From Actinomycetes bacterium (GTDB lineage: Bacteria; Actinomycetota; Acidimicrobiia; Acidimicrobiales; Poriferisodalaceae), in contig JAAETH010000260.1 in assembly GCA_024228575.1 (NCBI GenBank), forward strand, positions 1-36,128: a stretch of 36,128 nt of DNA. Direction: 5' to 3'. Below the pieces are notes generated by a model, which worked only from the letters and a program-made list of their open reading frames with translations, had not been told where the DNA came from and did no database searches. Below are positions 25,732-34,459 of this stretch, piece by piece. Numbering within the stretch: position 1 is the first letter of the stretch; every line of letters starts with the position of its first letter. The translations under genes were made by a program, and so were the position numbers.

Positions 25732-26157
25732 ATGGACGACATCATCGTCGGCGTCGACCGATCCGAAACCGCCCGCCGAGCTGCCGAGGACGCCGCTGAA
25801 CTCGCCGCCGCGTATGGGGTGAACCTCCACCTCGTCATGTGCGTCGACCACTCAGCTCCAATGAACAAAACCATCGGCGGCGACGTCTTCCACGTCGACG
25901 CCCTCTCGGAGGCAGCGCAACACCTCGCCTCGCTCGCACTCGAGCTATCGCACACTCCTGTGACCCACACGGTCAGTTTCGACGAGCCGGCCCGAACGTT
26001 GTGCGACGAGGCCGAACGACTGAACGCTCGCATGATCGTCGTCGGCAACCGTCGTGTCCAAGGAATCGCGCGGGTCCTCGGATCTGTCGCCAGCGATGTC
26101 GCCAGACGGGCACCGTGTTCAGTCCTCATTGCCCACACAACCCGAGCCGACACCTGA
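25732..26157 (+). CDS. Universal stress protein, UspA family (141 aa)
   Basis: Single-domain cytoplasmic stress protein. It starts with DDIIVGVDRSETARRA (the VGvD.S.. strand-helix of the family). It ends with VVGNRRVQGIARVLGSVASDVARRAPCSVLI, which keeps the G-2x-G-9x-G-S spacing of ATP-binding members approximately. The ribosome site is strong: GGAGGAG 6 bases before the ATG at 25732. A hairpin leader lies upstream, with TAGGAT (25655-25660) as a possible -10. Its partner or signal is unknown. Confidence 0.88.
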   Translation: MDDIIVGVDRSETARRAAEDAAELAAAYGVNLHLVMCVDHSAPMNKTIGGDVFHVDALSEAAQHLASLALELSHTPVTHTVSFDEPARTLCDEAERLNARMIVVGNRRVQGIARVLGSVASDVARRAPCSVLIAHTTRADT

Positions 26158-26931
26158 TGTAGCTGCCTCGGTTCGGCACGATTCAGAGAAGTCGACGGGC
26201 CGTACCTCGACACCGAGGTGTGAACCTCCCTCCACCCATCACCTGCTTGGGCGGAAGATCCGGTTTTTGAAGTTCTGGCTACCCGTAGTAGCCGGCGGGC
26301 CACTCGTTCTCGCAGCTGACACTGAGCACCCCAACCGGAATGAGATCGCGGAGACGCAGAACGACAACGATGTCAGCACCACACCGTATGCAGTCCGAGT
26401 AGCAGGCCTCTTCGGCAGCGAGCATGTCATCGTCGGGATTCACCCGACAGTGTCACCGCCATACGACGAAATCACGTGCGTCTGGCAACGCAGCGTCGCC
26501 TACAGACCGCACGCGTGACACACGGCCTCGACCTCGATCCAATTGAACGCCGCCTTGACCATCCCCTCAGATCGGCTCCACTAGCCCTTCTTGTCCGGGG
26601 GTTGAGGTTGACCAGACCGCGCCTACACCCTCCAAGCCACCATGCGCCTCGAGCAAGTCCCGCAACCGGGGCAACCTCCCTTGGGTGACGCGGAACTTCA
26701 CGGATGGGGCTCCGTAGGTGAAGCCACGATCTCTGGATGGATCGTCCAACCGCTCGCCATCCGATCAGACTCAGTGATCGATGCCGTTGGGTCGAGGTGG
26801 ATCTCGATGGCCCAGCGTTTCTGGCAGGACCCGACAGGGGCGGCCTCCAGCCTGGGTCCAACTGCTCGAGAGGGTAGCCGTGTCGCTGCCCGCGACGAGG
26901 CCACTGTGACATCCAACGGTACTGTCGTGGT
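26158..26931. other. 774-bp stretch without a convincing gene
   Basis: Short frames exist on both strands (for example 26239-26430 minus, 26567-26749 minus, 26642-26962 plus), but none has a ribosome site, a family motif or the codon bias of neighbouring genes. The minus-strand frames at 26567-26749 and 26698-26955 look protein-like in places but are interrupted, as in a decayed gene. I see no RNA gene or clear terminator. It may be the remnant of an older insertion. Confidence 0.5.
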
Positions 26932-29526
26932 GTGGGTTCGAGCGGTGGCGATCATCAGGTGACGCTATTGACCGGAGGCGACGAATCGGACCCGGTGGTT
27001 GCCTCTCGGTTCGGATGGCTCGGATCGGTGGTCATCGCAATTGCGTCCGTGATCGGGGTCGGGGTGGCTGTTGCCTGGGTGGAAGGCTCCGACAGCCCTC
27101 CACCAAGTTCCACCACGACCCAGCCGGGTGTGACAGAGCCCGCCTCGGTGACTGTGCCGGATCTTGATAGCGCGGACGAGGCGTTCCGGTGGGTTGGCAT
27201 GTCTGTCCCGGCTGCCACCGATCTAACACCTGGTGGCTTCGGAGTTCCTGCTGCCGTGGGTGACGGGTTCGTAGCGGTGTCGACGGGGACCGGTCTGGCT
27301 GTGACGCGAGATCTGGCGGGTTTCGACCCGATTGAGCTGCCTGAAGGCGATCAGGTGTTGGCACTCGATGCTCACCATCGGACGATCGTTGTCCTCGTGG
27401 GCAATCAGGTTGCGTTGCAGGCGGAGGGGGAGCCGTGTGAGTCGTCGCCAGCGCCGACTCGTTTGCTGGTGTCCGACGACGTTGGCCGCACCTGGGCTGG
27501 CCTCGATCTTCCCGAGCCGTTCGGGCCGTCAGATGAGCGCGTTCGCCAATTTGGGTGGTACTCGGTGGCGACGGACGCCACGGTCACGATCGTGACCGGC
27601 GACGTCTGGCGTGAACTCGACTTCGGCTGCGTGGCATATGAGATGGGTATCGAACTGGTTTCTGCCGATGCTGAGGGGTTGACCTACCTCGATGGCGAAG
27701 GGGAGGTCATCACGGTGTCGTGGGATCATCTCGGCCTGTCGAACACCGAACGAGCAATCGCACCCGACAAGAATGAAGAACGAAGGGTGGCGCTCGACCG
27801 AAGCGGATTCGACTCGGTCACCCTCACACTGACCAACGACGAATGGGGCACAACTGCAGTAGATGCGGTGACGGTGGTCCACGATGGGTCGAGATTCGTG
27901 GCTAGCGGACCTGCTGACACGGCGCTATGGCGGTCGATAGACGGTGTGGTCTGGGAGGAGCAGCCTTTCCCGGCAGATACGCGGTCCGTCTTGTGGCCCT
28001 ATGTGCATTCTGTGCGGGTCGACTCGGAGGGAGCGTCACAGGTCACCGTTGACGGAGGACATACCTGGGCCGAGGTTGTCCCACCCAAAGACCAGTTGGT
28101 GACCGGTGTGTTCGAGTTGGGCGGCGTTGCCTACCACACGGCCATGAGCCCGGCTGGCAGTAGGTCCTACCTGCTGCACCGTGACCGTCGGGGTGACTGG
28201 AACTGGGTGAACACAGCCGATGTCGAGGGTCTCGACTTCGTTGCCTCGGGACCGGTGAGCATCATCGGCACGTTGAGCGGAGCGCTGGTGTTGGTCGGAG
28301 AGAACCTCGACGGACCGTACCTGTTGGCGGCAACGCCTACAGACTCAGATGTTGCCGGTGAGGGCACGCCTCAACCGACCTCACCGAGAATGGTGATCAC
28401 CGACGAGCCCACTGAATGGTCATTGATCAGCTCGATCGAGACCGACACAACCATCTATGGCCGCAGCACGGGAGCGGTAGTCGAGCCAGATCGAGTGATC
28501 GTCAACGACGGCGGCGTGTTGAAGGCGAGCAGCGATCTCGTCGTCTTCAACGAACTGCCACTCGGAGACTGGGTGCCGATCACCTTCGATGCTGAAGCCG
28601 ACCGGGTGGCCGTCTTGGTTTCCTCACCCGGCGACGTCACCGGTGGCAAGTGTGTCCACCCGGTTCCCGTCGCTCATCTCATGATCTCCAGCGACGGCGG
28701 TCAGACCTGGACCAGGGAGGATCTTCCTTTTGCTGAGGTTGATACTCCAGGGCGTCTGCAATCGGAGCAGATCTACGGCGTGGTCACGAGCCCCGAGGCG
28801 ACCTTGGTGGCTCGGCTTGGTCACTTCGAGAGGAGTTTCGCCTGTGTCGCCATGGAACTCGGATTCGAAGATGCGTGGCGCTCCGAGGGAGGCGTAGAGG
28901 CAGTCTCGGACGGAGACATGGTCGAGTATTCGTTCGAGGAATTCGGCTTCACTCCCGAAGAGATCGATGCGCTGAACTCCGATTCTGGATTCGATGCGTT
29001 CTTCCTCGATGGCGAGTGGCGAAAGATCGATCAGTTCGGCTGGCCGCTCAACTATGACAACGGTGTGTTCACAGCCGGCCCGGCAAGCTCCCCCGGGTGG
29101 GCGTGGTACTTCTCGACCAACGGCCTCGAGTGGTCGGTGGTCCCGTTCGACGCCGAGTTTGAGGTCGCGATCGCCGCCGGCGGCGCGATCGTCAGGGGAG
29201 TCAACGGTGACTTCGACCTCTCCAACGACGGAGGCACAACCTGGAGCACCGTCGAGCTACCCCGTACCGACTGGCGCGTAGCCGGTGTCATCACCTCCGA
29301 ACGCCTTGTCCTCGTCCTTGCCACCGATGGAGCGGACCAGTGGTTCGTTGCCTACCAGGACGCGGACGACGTTTGGCACAAGGTCGCGTTGAGCGGCGAT
29401 CCGCAACCCGCATCGGACCGCGGGGTTCATATCGCAGGGGTGTTCAGCGACCAGCTTCTCCTAACAGTCCGCTACGGCCACGATGCGTCCCTCGTAGCCA
29501 TCGATCTTCCGGGCACCAGACCATGA
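26932..29526 (+). CDS. Membrane-anchored protein with BNR/propeller-like repeats (864 aa)
   Basis: Large probable extracellular protein with one N-terminal TM helix (about 28-50), then a Pro/Ser/Thr linker. The body carries several Asp-box-like motifs (SxDxGxTW type): SDDVGRTW, SIDGVVW, VDGGHTW, SSDGGQTW, STNGLEW and SNDGGTTW, each followed by a Leu-Pro or Phe-Pro turn. Such repeats mark sialidase/Vps10-type beta-propellers but do not prove enzymatic activity. Two halves look duplicated: CVAYEMGIE (~226) and CVAMELGFE (~640) sit in the same context after an Asp box. The GTG at 26932 has no ribosome site; a GTG at 26959 is possible. Codon use has more GTT and TTG than the core genes. Confidence 0.78.
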   Translation: MGSSGGDHQVTLLTGGDESDPVVASRFGWLGSVVIAIASVIGVGVAVAWVEGSDSPPPSSTTTQPGVTEPASVTVPDLDSADEAFRWVGMSVPAATDLTPGGFGVPAAVGDGFVAVSTGTGLAVTRDLAGFDPIELPEGDQVLALDAHHRTIVVLVGNQVALQAEGEPCESSPAPTRLLVSDDVGRTWAGLDLPEPFGPSDERVRQFGWYSVATDATVTIVTGDVWRELDFGCVAYEMGIELVSADAEGLTYLDGEGEVITVSWDHLGLSNTERAIAPDKNEERRVALDRSGFDSVTLTLTNDEWGTTAVDAVTVVHDGSRFVASGPADTALWRSIDGVVWEEQPFPADTRSVLWPYVHSVRVDSEGASQVTVDGGHTWAEVVPPKDQLVTGVFELGGVAYHTAMSPAGSRSYLLHRDRRGDWNWVNTADVEGLDFVASGPVSIIGTLSGALVLVGENLDGPYLLAATPTDSDVAGEGTPQPTSPRMVITDEPTEWSLISSIETDTTIYGRSTGAVVEPDRVIVNDGGVLKASSDLVVFNELPLGDWVPITFDAEADRVAVLVSSPGDVTGGKCVHPVPVAHLMISSDGGQTWTREDLPFAEVDTPGRLQSEQIYGVVTSPEATLVARLGHFERSFACVAMELGFEDAWRSEGGVEAVSDGDMVEYSFEEFGFTPEEIDALNSDSGFDAFFLDGEWRKIDQFGWPLNYDNGVFTAGPASSPGWAWYFSTNGLEWSVVPFDAEFEVAIAAGGAIVRGVNGDFDLSNDGGTTWSTVELPRTDWRVAGVITSERLVLVLATDGADQWFVAYQDADDVWHKVALSGDPQPASDRGVHIAGVFSDQLLLTVRYGHDASLVAIDLPGTRP

Positions 29527-29621
29527 ACGCCTCCAAGACCCCAGCCCTGGAACGGACAGCCCCAGTGCCTTATGGCCGGTCGCCGAAAGCAGCGCCGGGC
29601 GCACCAGATTTGGGTAGCGGG

Positions 29622-29891
29622 ACCGTTCGTTCCATGCGCAGCTGAGCGTTCTGGCTACGGAGCTCGACCAGCTCTGAAGTTCAGACGTGATCACGCCTTC
29701 GCGTTCGCCGGCATCGATCCGGGCCTGGCGGACCCAGTTCCCCAGACTCGACTCACCAACCCCGAGACCCTCGCCACACTTCGGATCGAACGGCCATCCT
29801 CGATGACCAAGACCACAGCATCAGCCTTGAACTCGGCGGTGAACGAACGACGCGTGCGACGCACCGGCTGTTCCTTCTCCAACGCTGGCAC
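29622..29891 (-). pseudogene. Decayed IS3-family transposase orfA
   Basis: The 5' part reads RRTRRSFTAEFKADAVVLV then DGRSIRSVAR, the helix-turn-helix start of IS3 orfA. The match then jumps frame to GESSLGNWVRQARIDAGERE and jumps again to ELVELRSQNAQLRMER. Two frameshifts show that it is inactive. AGGAGG remains 5 bases before the GTG start at 29891. No orfB or inverted repeats are left. It lies outside the island boundary proposed below. Confidence 0.85.
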
Positions 29892-29973
29892 GGCTACCTC
29901 CTAGTCGAAGTGACCGGGTCAACGGGGGAGGCTCAGCTACGCTCAATCTGGCCGCGTTGGCAAGAAACGCAGA

Positions 29974-30012
29974 AACCCCAGAATCAGAAATATGTTCCGA
30001 CCTGGGGTTTTG
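29974..30012 (-). terminator. Hairpin downstream of the tRNA-Ala 3' end
   Basis: AAACCCCAG (29974-29982) pairs with CTGGGGTTT (30003-30011) around a 20-nt loop. Read on the minus strand it directly follows the tRNA-Ala 3' end. It is best explained as the native terminator of that tRNA and therefore marks the chromosomal side of the junction. Confidence 0.65.
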
Positions 30013-30015
30013 TGG

Positions 30016-30042
30016 TGGAGCTGATGGTGTGGAGCTGATGGG
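30016..30042. repeat. Tandem 13-bp direct repeat of the tRNA-Ala 3' end
   Basis: GTGGAGCTGATGG occurs at 30016-30028 and again at 30030-30042. On the minus strand each copy is the end of the T-arm plus the acceptor strand CAGCTCC. The right copy is continuous with the T-arm and anticodon loop. The left copy carries the encoded ACCA and runs into the terminator-like hairpin. Confidence 0.9.
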
Positions 30043-30075
30043 ACTCGAACCCACGACTTCCTGCTTGCAAAGCTG
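30030..30075 (-). other. Attachment-site remnant: 3' half of tRNA-Ala(UGC)
   Basis: Read on the minus strand from 30075: the anticodon loop TTTGCAA (anticodon TGC), the 3' anticodon stem GCAGG, variable AAGTC, T-arm GTGGGTTCGAGTCCCAT, then acceptor strand CAGCTCC. The U at the acceptor position that would pair with G3 is kept, the identity mark of tRNA-Ala. The 5' anticodon strand should be CCTGC-like but is ACAGC, and no D-arm or 5' acceptor follows. The break in the anticodon stem is a usual crossover site of tyrosine recombinases, so this is read as the distal att site of an integrated element. Confidence 0.82.
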
Positions 30076-30322
30076 TGCGGAGGGTGTCTTGCGTCGTCCG
30101 ACAGAGTCCATCAGTGTCTCACCAAATCCGTCTGATTCGGAATGTTCTCCCAGGTCAGCAGGGGTTTCCTCGTCCGATCTGTCCCGCTGAGTCTGCCTGG
30201 GTCTCTTCGTGCGCCGTCTACGAGAAACGATCGGGTTCGTGCCCAGTTGGCTACGTTTCCGGCTACGTCGAGGCTCGGTGTCGGTGGACATTCGCTAGCA
30301 AGTTCTTTTCGTTCGGGTGCGC
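30076..30322. other. Island left arm without a gene
   Basis: No supported gene. It contains a short direct repeat GGCTACGT at 30249-30256 and 30261-30268, and related CGTCCGA words near 30095 and 30172, which could be recombinase arm-binding sites. A minus-strand frame crosses the stretch but runs through the tRNA fragment and is not credible. Confidence 0.4.
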
Positions 30323-30324
30323 TA

Positions 30325-31528
30325 GTGCTGTGACCGGGATTGTGTGGTTGTTTGGCGCGTCCACCACTTGGGGGTTGGGGCCTGTTTTGATGGTGGGATG
30401 TCTGAACGAGTTCGGGTCCGTCGCTTGACCCATGAAGAGGGCCTACAGATCCAGCGGATCGTGCATCGTGGCGGCGTGCTCTGGTTGTGCACGCATCGGC
30501 TGGGGCAACACGGTGCCGGTGATAGCCCGGCTTGTGGTCACCTCCGAGGACCGGGTTCGCGAGATGATCCACCGGTTCAACGACCTGGGGATGCGATCGC
30601 TGGACCCTCAGTGGGCGGGTGGCCGTCCCCGCCAGACAACGACTGACGATGAAGCCTTCATCGTCGCGACTGCCCGCACACGTCCCGAGAAACTCGACCA
30701 GCCCTTCACCCGGTGGAGTATCGGCAAGCTTGTCGACTACCTCGCCGACAACAGCGATCGGGTCGTCACCGTCGGCCGTGAACAGCTCCGGCTGGTACTC
30801 AAGACCAACGGGATCACCTTTCAGCGAACCAAGACCTGGAAGGAATCCAACGACCCGGATCGTGGCGCGAAGTTGGACCGTATCGAGCACGTGCTCGAAC
30901 ATCACCCGGATCGCACGTTCGCGTTCGACGAGTTCGGGCCCTTATCGATCCGACCCGTTGGCGGATCGTGCTGGGCGGCCAAGAGCCATCCAAAACGTCA
31001 ACCAGCGAACTACAACAAGCTCCACGGGGTCCGCCAGTTCCACGGCTGCTACTCGATCGGTGATGACGAACTATGGGGCGTCGTACGCAACCACAAGTCA
31101 GCAGCCAACACCCTCGCAGCGTTGAAATCGATCCGGGCTCGCCGCCCCGACGGTGACCAGATCTATGTGATCCTCGACAACCTGTCGGCCCACAAAGGCA
31201 CCAAGATCAGGGCCTGGGCGAACAGGCACCATGTTGAGTTGTGTTTCACACCGACCTACAGCTCGTGGGCGAACCCGATCGAAGCCCACTTCGGGCCCCT
31301 ACGCGATTTCGTGCTCAACAACTCGAACCACCCCAACCACGTCGTGCTGACCCGCCGACTAGATGCACACCTGCGCTGGCGCAACGCCAACGCCAGAGCA
31401 CCCGAACTACTCGCCGCTCAACGACGAGAACGAGCACGAGTCCGAGCCGAGAAAGGCCACCGATGGGGACGACCAGCCACACAAGCCGCATGACCCGCCA
31501 ACCGCGCGAACGTTTCCGGTCACAGCAC
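30325..31528 (+). mobile_element. IS630-family insertion sequence (1204 bp)
   Basis: Perfect 13-bp terminal inverted repeats, GTGCTGTGACCGG at 30325-30337 and its complement at 31516-31528, are flanked on both sides by TA (30323-30324 and 31529-31530), the target duplication of IS630/Tc1 elements. The element holds one transposase reading (30398-31493) with frame damage. It landed 3 bp past the stop codon of the next gene, which it did not interrupt. Confidence 0.93.
30398..31493 (+). pseudogene. IS630 transposase, N-terminally frameshifted
   Basis: DDE transposase. The genuine N-terminus, RVRVRRLTHEEG from an ATG at 30398, is in one frame up to about 30476. A short RRALVVHASAG follows in a second frame. 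From GNTVPVIARLV to the end the protein is in a third frame, open from 30432 to 31493. Compared with related transposases as I remember them, about seven residues (STSSVRY-like) are missing and one G is lost in a G-run near 30512. The catalytic residues remain: D in FAFDEFGP, D in YVILDNLSAHK and E in WANPIEAHFG. Probably inactive unless rescued by frameshifting. Confidence 0.85.
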
Positions 31529-31531
31529 TAG

Positions 31532-32698
31532 TCACCGGATCCTGTGTTCCCAGTCGAAGTCGGGCTGGAGTGTCAGGCCTCGCGAGTGGAGCAGCCCTTT
31601 CAGTTCGGGGTCGGCGACGATGGCGAAGACGTCTTGGGCGCCGGTCGTTCCTGCGAGGATCTCGCAGTCGGGGCTAACGAGGCTGTTGACCGCCTCTTGG
31701 ATGGCGGCCGTCTGTACCCACTTGCTCACGTGGATCTCCAGATCCAGCGGGAGGCCATTGACAGAAGCGATCAGCGAGGCTCGCCTGGAGTCAACGGTTC
31801 GCTTCACGATCGTGTTATCAACCCGGATCATGCCGTTCGAGCTCGCCGCCCACGACTCGAGCGTGTCCAGGGCCGCGGTCATGGCCAAGGCCCCATGCTC
31901 TGCGTCCGTCACCAGCCAGGACCGTTGGTCGTCGGTGAGGAGCATCAGCAGTTCGAGCATCTCCGATGACGAGCGTTCGACGTTGTAGAAGCCGATCCCA
32001 AACCGGTGCACGACCTGGTCACTCAACTCTGCCGCAGCGTGGGCTGGTGATAGGGCGCTCAGGTTCGCGAAGAATCCGTGCGGCCGATATTGCCCGAGCA
32101 CTTCGAGACTGATCTCATCGAGACGCTCCGACGCCCGCCGCCGGCTCTGTTTGAGGTAATCATCCACATCGGGATTGGACCTGAACGTCACCCAGTGGCC
32201 GCCGTCGAGGCCGCACCCGACGAGCGCTGTTCCTGCGAACAGGTTGATCGCCTCGACGACCGTGTCTACTTCGAGTCGTCCGCGCCAGAAACGCGGTCGA
32301 AAGACGGCTTCCTGCTCCCCGGTGTGGATTCTGAATGTGGCTTGCTCACTGGACTCGCAGTCCCAGTCACAACCCCTGATCATCGAGTCACCCGATATCG
32401 CCCTGACCTCTGCTTCGATACCGGCGAGTTCCAGCAGGTGACTGATCCACTTGCCCACTCTCAACTCTGTGAAAGGCTCATCCTGGAGCGCGAGATCGCT
32501 GCTCACCTCAAGCAAGCGAAGTGCTGCAACGTAGCTGCCGAGTGGACTCGAGGGTAGACCTGCGCCACCGCCGGCCTCCCCGGGCGACTTGACCCCAGAC
32601 CACGAGAACTCCGCACCCAACGCGACAAGTTCCCTGTGAACCTTCTCAATGATCGCCTCCGTGCCCTCGTCAGCACCGGCGAAGTGTTCCCAGACCAT
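31532..32698 (-). CDS. Hypothetical island protein, no recognised domain (388 aa)
   Basis: I do not recognise a family. The protein is soluble and acidic, with no signal or membrane helix. Regions that stand out are a Gly-rich loop (GEAGGGAG, about 41-48), SDSM..CDWDCES-like Cys/Asp cluster near 105-115, EVDTVVEAINLFAG, a helix-rich middle (LKQSRRRASERLDEI) and a Trp-containing C-terminus (FDWEHR). The ATG at 32698 was preferred over a GTG at 32710. Divergent from the DUF4357 gene, with the promoter region at 32699-32774. The IS630 copy sits 3 bp past its stop, so no terminator remains close by. Confidence 0.72.
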   Translation of the reverse strand: MVWEHFAGADEGTEAIIEKVHRELVALGAEFSWSGVKSPGEAGGGAGLPSSPLGSYVAALRLLEVSSDLALQDEPFTELRVGKWISHLLELAGIEAEVRAISGDSMIRGCDWDCESSEQATFRIHTGEQEAVFRPRFWRGRLEVDTVVEAINLFAGTALVGCGLDGGHWVTFRSNPDVDDYLKQSRRRASERLDEISLEVLGQYRPHGFFANLSALSPAHAAAELSDQVVHRFGIGFYNVERSSSEMLELLMLLTDDQRSWLVTDAEHGALAMTAALDTLESWAASSNGMIRVDNTIVKRTVDSRRASLIASVNGLPLDLEIHVSKWVQTAAIQEAVNSLVSPDCEILAGTTGAQDVFAIVADPELKGLLHSRGLTLQPDFDWEHRIR

Positions 32699-32774
32699 CG
32701 GACACCACACTCCCAGTCAGCCAATCGGTCTAGCACGACGGCTCACCCCGATCGCCGGGACTCCGTCCCCCGCC

Positions 32775-33131
32775 TTGCTCAGCAGCTTCCTAGTTGGCAA
32801 GGACACCAACGCCGAAGGCACTGAGACCGCCGACGGGTTTGTCGTCTACGCCGGATCGCTGGCTCGGACGGCCCGGGTTCCCTCCATCCACGCCTATGTG
32901 ACCCAACTCCGAGCGGCCTTGCTGGAGAAGGGCCTGTTCGCCGAAGCCGACAAGCATCTGCGCCTGACCGAGGACTACGTGTTCGCGTCGCCGTCGACCG
33001 CCGCGATGGTCATGCTCGGCCGGACAGCGAAAGGCAGGGTCGAGTGGAAGACTCCGAACGGCCGGACCCTCAAGGAACTACAGACGGCCGACACAACAGC
33101 CGAGACGTGGGAGAGATCCAGCGATGGATGA
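32775..33131 (+). CDS. DUF4357-domain protein, apparently N-terminally truncated (118 aa)
   Basis: Almost the whole protein is a DUF4357 domain: GFVVYAGSLAR, then VPSIHAYVTQLRAALLEKGL, then the hallmark DYVFASPSTAAMVMLGR and the WKTPNGRTLKELQ end. In full-length relatives this domain follows a nuclease such as GIY-YIG or another effector; none is present. The start is uncertain. The TTG at 32775 is the only start codon between the domain and the divergent gene. An ATG at 32649 would overlap the divergent gene and add unrelated residues. It overlaps the next gene by 8 bases, so it is probably translated with it. Confidence 0.7.
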   Translation: MLSSFLVGKDTNAEGTETADGFVVYAGSLARTARVPSIHAYVTQLRAALLEKGLFAEADKHLRLTEDYVFASPSTAAMVMLGRTAKGRVEWKTPNGRTLKELQTADTTAETWERSSDG

Positions 33132-34287
33132 TCGCAAAGCTCCGCTACCACAGGAGGGTCAGCAGCTCGAGTTCAAGGAAGCCCTTGACCCGACCGCTGC
33201 CAAGGATCGTCTCACCCTGGTCAAAGAGGTAGTGGCGTTCGCCAACGCGAACGGCGGGAAGATCGTCGTTGGCGTGGCCGATGACGGTGTACCTATCGGA
33301 GTCCCAGCAGCCCAAGCAACAAGATGGGATCCATCCAAGATCGGTGACCTGCTTGACTCCTTCATCGGCCCAGACCATCTCGAGGTATCGATCTCAACGT
33401 CCACTGAGAACGTGGCCGAAGGGATGATCCTGGTGACGATCGATGTCCCGCAGTACGAGGCTCCACCGCTCGTGCTTGGCAAGGATGGCAACCACAGCGG
33501 CGGCAGCCAGGCTTTCCGCCGCTACTCGGTGTTCGTGAGGCACAACACAAAGGCCGAGCCAGCCCGACGTGGTGACTACCTGAAGTGGCGAGACGACCTC
33601 CGCAATCGCATTCTTCAGCAGTTCCAGATGGCGGTCGAGGCCCCAGAGACCGCACACCTTCGGATCATTGGCGATGACGAGGTGCGCGACGAGCCGAACT
33701 TCTTCCTCTCACGAGCTGCCGACCTGTTCCGCCAGCGACCAGAGAAGCTCCTCGACGGGGATGACCTGCTCTACCTGTTCCGGAACCGCGAGGTCCTCGA
33801 TTTCACCGCCGATCTAGTGCCGGGACTCCTCGTCCAGAGCGCACGGCAGCGGCGAGCGACCCTGTTCTTCTGGCTGGCGCTCTCGGGAGTCGGAGCGATG
33901 AGGGTCACTCGGATCCTTGGCGGTGCTCTGCACATGTCTGATCGTGACAAGTCCGACATGGCCAGCGCTGTGCCGTTGGTCGCAGCCCTATACCTCAGCG
34001 CAACCGACTACGCAGAGCTGGTAGGTCTCATGGCCGCATCGTCGTATGCGCACATTTTGGAAGCAGCGAAGGAGTTCCCAACGATCATCGAAGCGAGAGC
34101 GGCGGTCGACGAACGGCGGAATGGCGCTATCGACCGGGTCCAACTAGCGGATCTCGCCGACGACCAACTGCTCGATCAGGCAACAGCCTTGGCCGAAGAG
34201 CACAACTCTGGACACATCTCACGCCGCATGCCGAACCTCGGGCTGGAGTACCTCGGCCGTCGACTGCGCATACCAAAGGCAGAGTAA
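33124..34287 (+). CDS. AlbA_2 (Schlafen-type) domain protein with unknown helical C-terminus (387 aa)
   Basis: The N-terminal ~160 residues form an AlbA_2 putative nucleic-acid-binding domain: EGQQLEFKEAL (about 11-21), LVKEVVAFANANGGKIVVGVADDG (32-55) and a late FVRHNTKAEPA segment. The remaining ~220 residues are mostly helical and unrecognised, with RRATLFFWLALSGVGAMR and a closing LEYLGRRLR. Related AlbA_2 proteins occur as regulators and, in some cases, in nuclease or defence contexts. GGAGAG lies 8 bases before the ATG. It overlaps the DUF4357 gene by 8 bases. A 9-bp hairpin at 34382 follows. Confidence 0.8.
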   Translation: MDDRKAPLPQEGQQLEFKEALDPTAAKDRLTLVKEVVAFANANGGKIVVGVADDGVPIGVPAAQATRWDPSKIGDLLDSFIGPDHLEVSISTSTENVAEGMILVTIDVPQYEAPPLVLGKDGNHSGGSQAFRRYSVFVRHNTKAEPARRGDYLKWRDDLRNRILQQFQMAVEAPETAHLRIIGDDEVRDEPNFFLSRAADLFRQRPEKLLDGDDLLYLFRNREVLDFTADLVPGLLVQSARQRRATLFFWLALSGVGAMRVTRILGGALHMSDRDKSDMASAVPLVAALYLSATDYAELVGLMAASSYAHILEAAKEFPTIIEARAAVDERRNGAIDRVQLADLADDQLLDQATALAEEHNSGHISRRMPNLGLEYLGRRLRIPKAE

Positions 34288-34381
34288 CGGTCGTGACCAC
34301 GACGTAGTGCTCACGTCATGGGTGATCGCCACGAACGACCCACCTTTGCGGCGAGTACAAGTCCAGGCTGCCACGCTGAGT

Positions 34382-34409
34382 GCGGTGCCTAGCGGGAACC
34401 ATAGGCACC
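34382..34409. terminator. Hairpin between the convergent AlbA_2 genes
   Basis: CGGTGCCTA (34382-34390) pairs with TAGGCACCG (34401-34409) around a 10-nt loop, 94 bp after the AlbA_2 gene. There is no T-run, so termination is plausible but not certain. It is positioned between two convergent genes. Confidence 0.5.
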
Positions 34410-34459
34410 GAGACATCCCAATCGTTCAGGTTCCGGACGCTGGCTACTCTCAACTTCTG

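Noticed and set aside
26472-26912. Minus-strand frame of 146 aa
   Set aside because: Arg/Ser-rich composition typical of noncoding high-GC DNA; no start signal.
30012-30090. Complete tRNA-Ala gene
   Set aside because: No D-arm or 5' acceptor strand, and the 5' anticodon stem does not pair; only the 3' half is present.
29821-30291. Minus-strand frame of 156 aa
   Set aside because: It reads through the tRNA-Ala fragment and the terminator-like hairpin; a chance opening.
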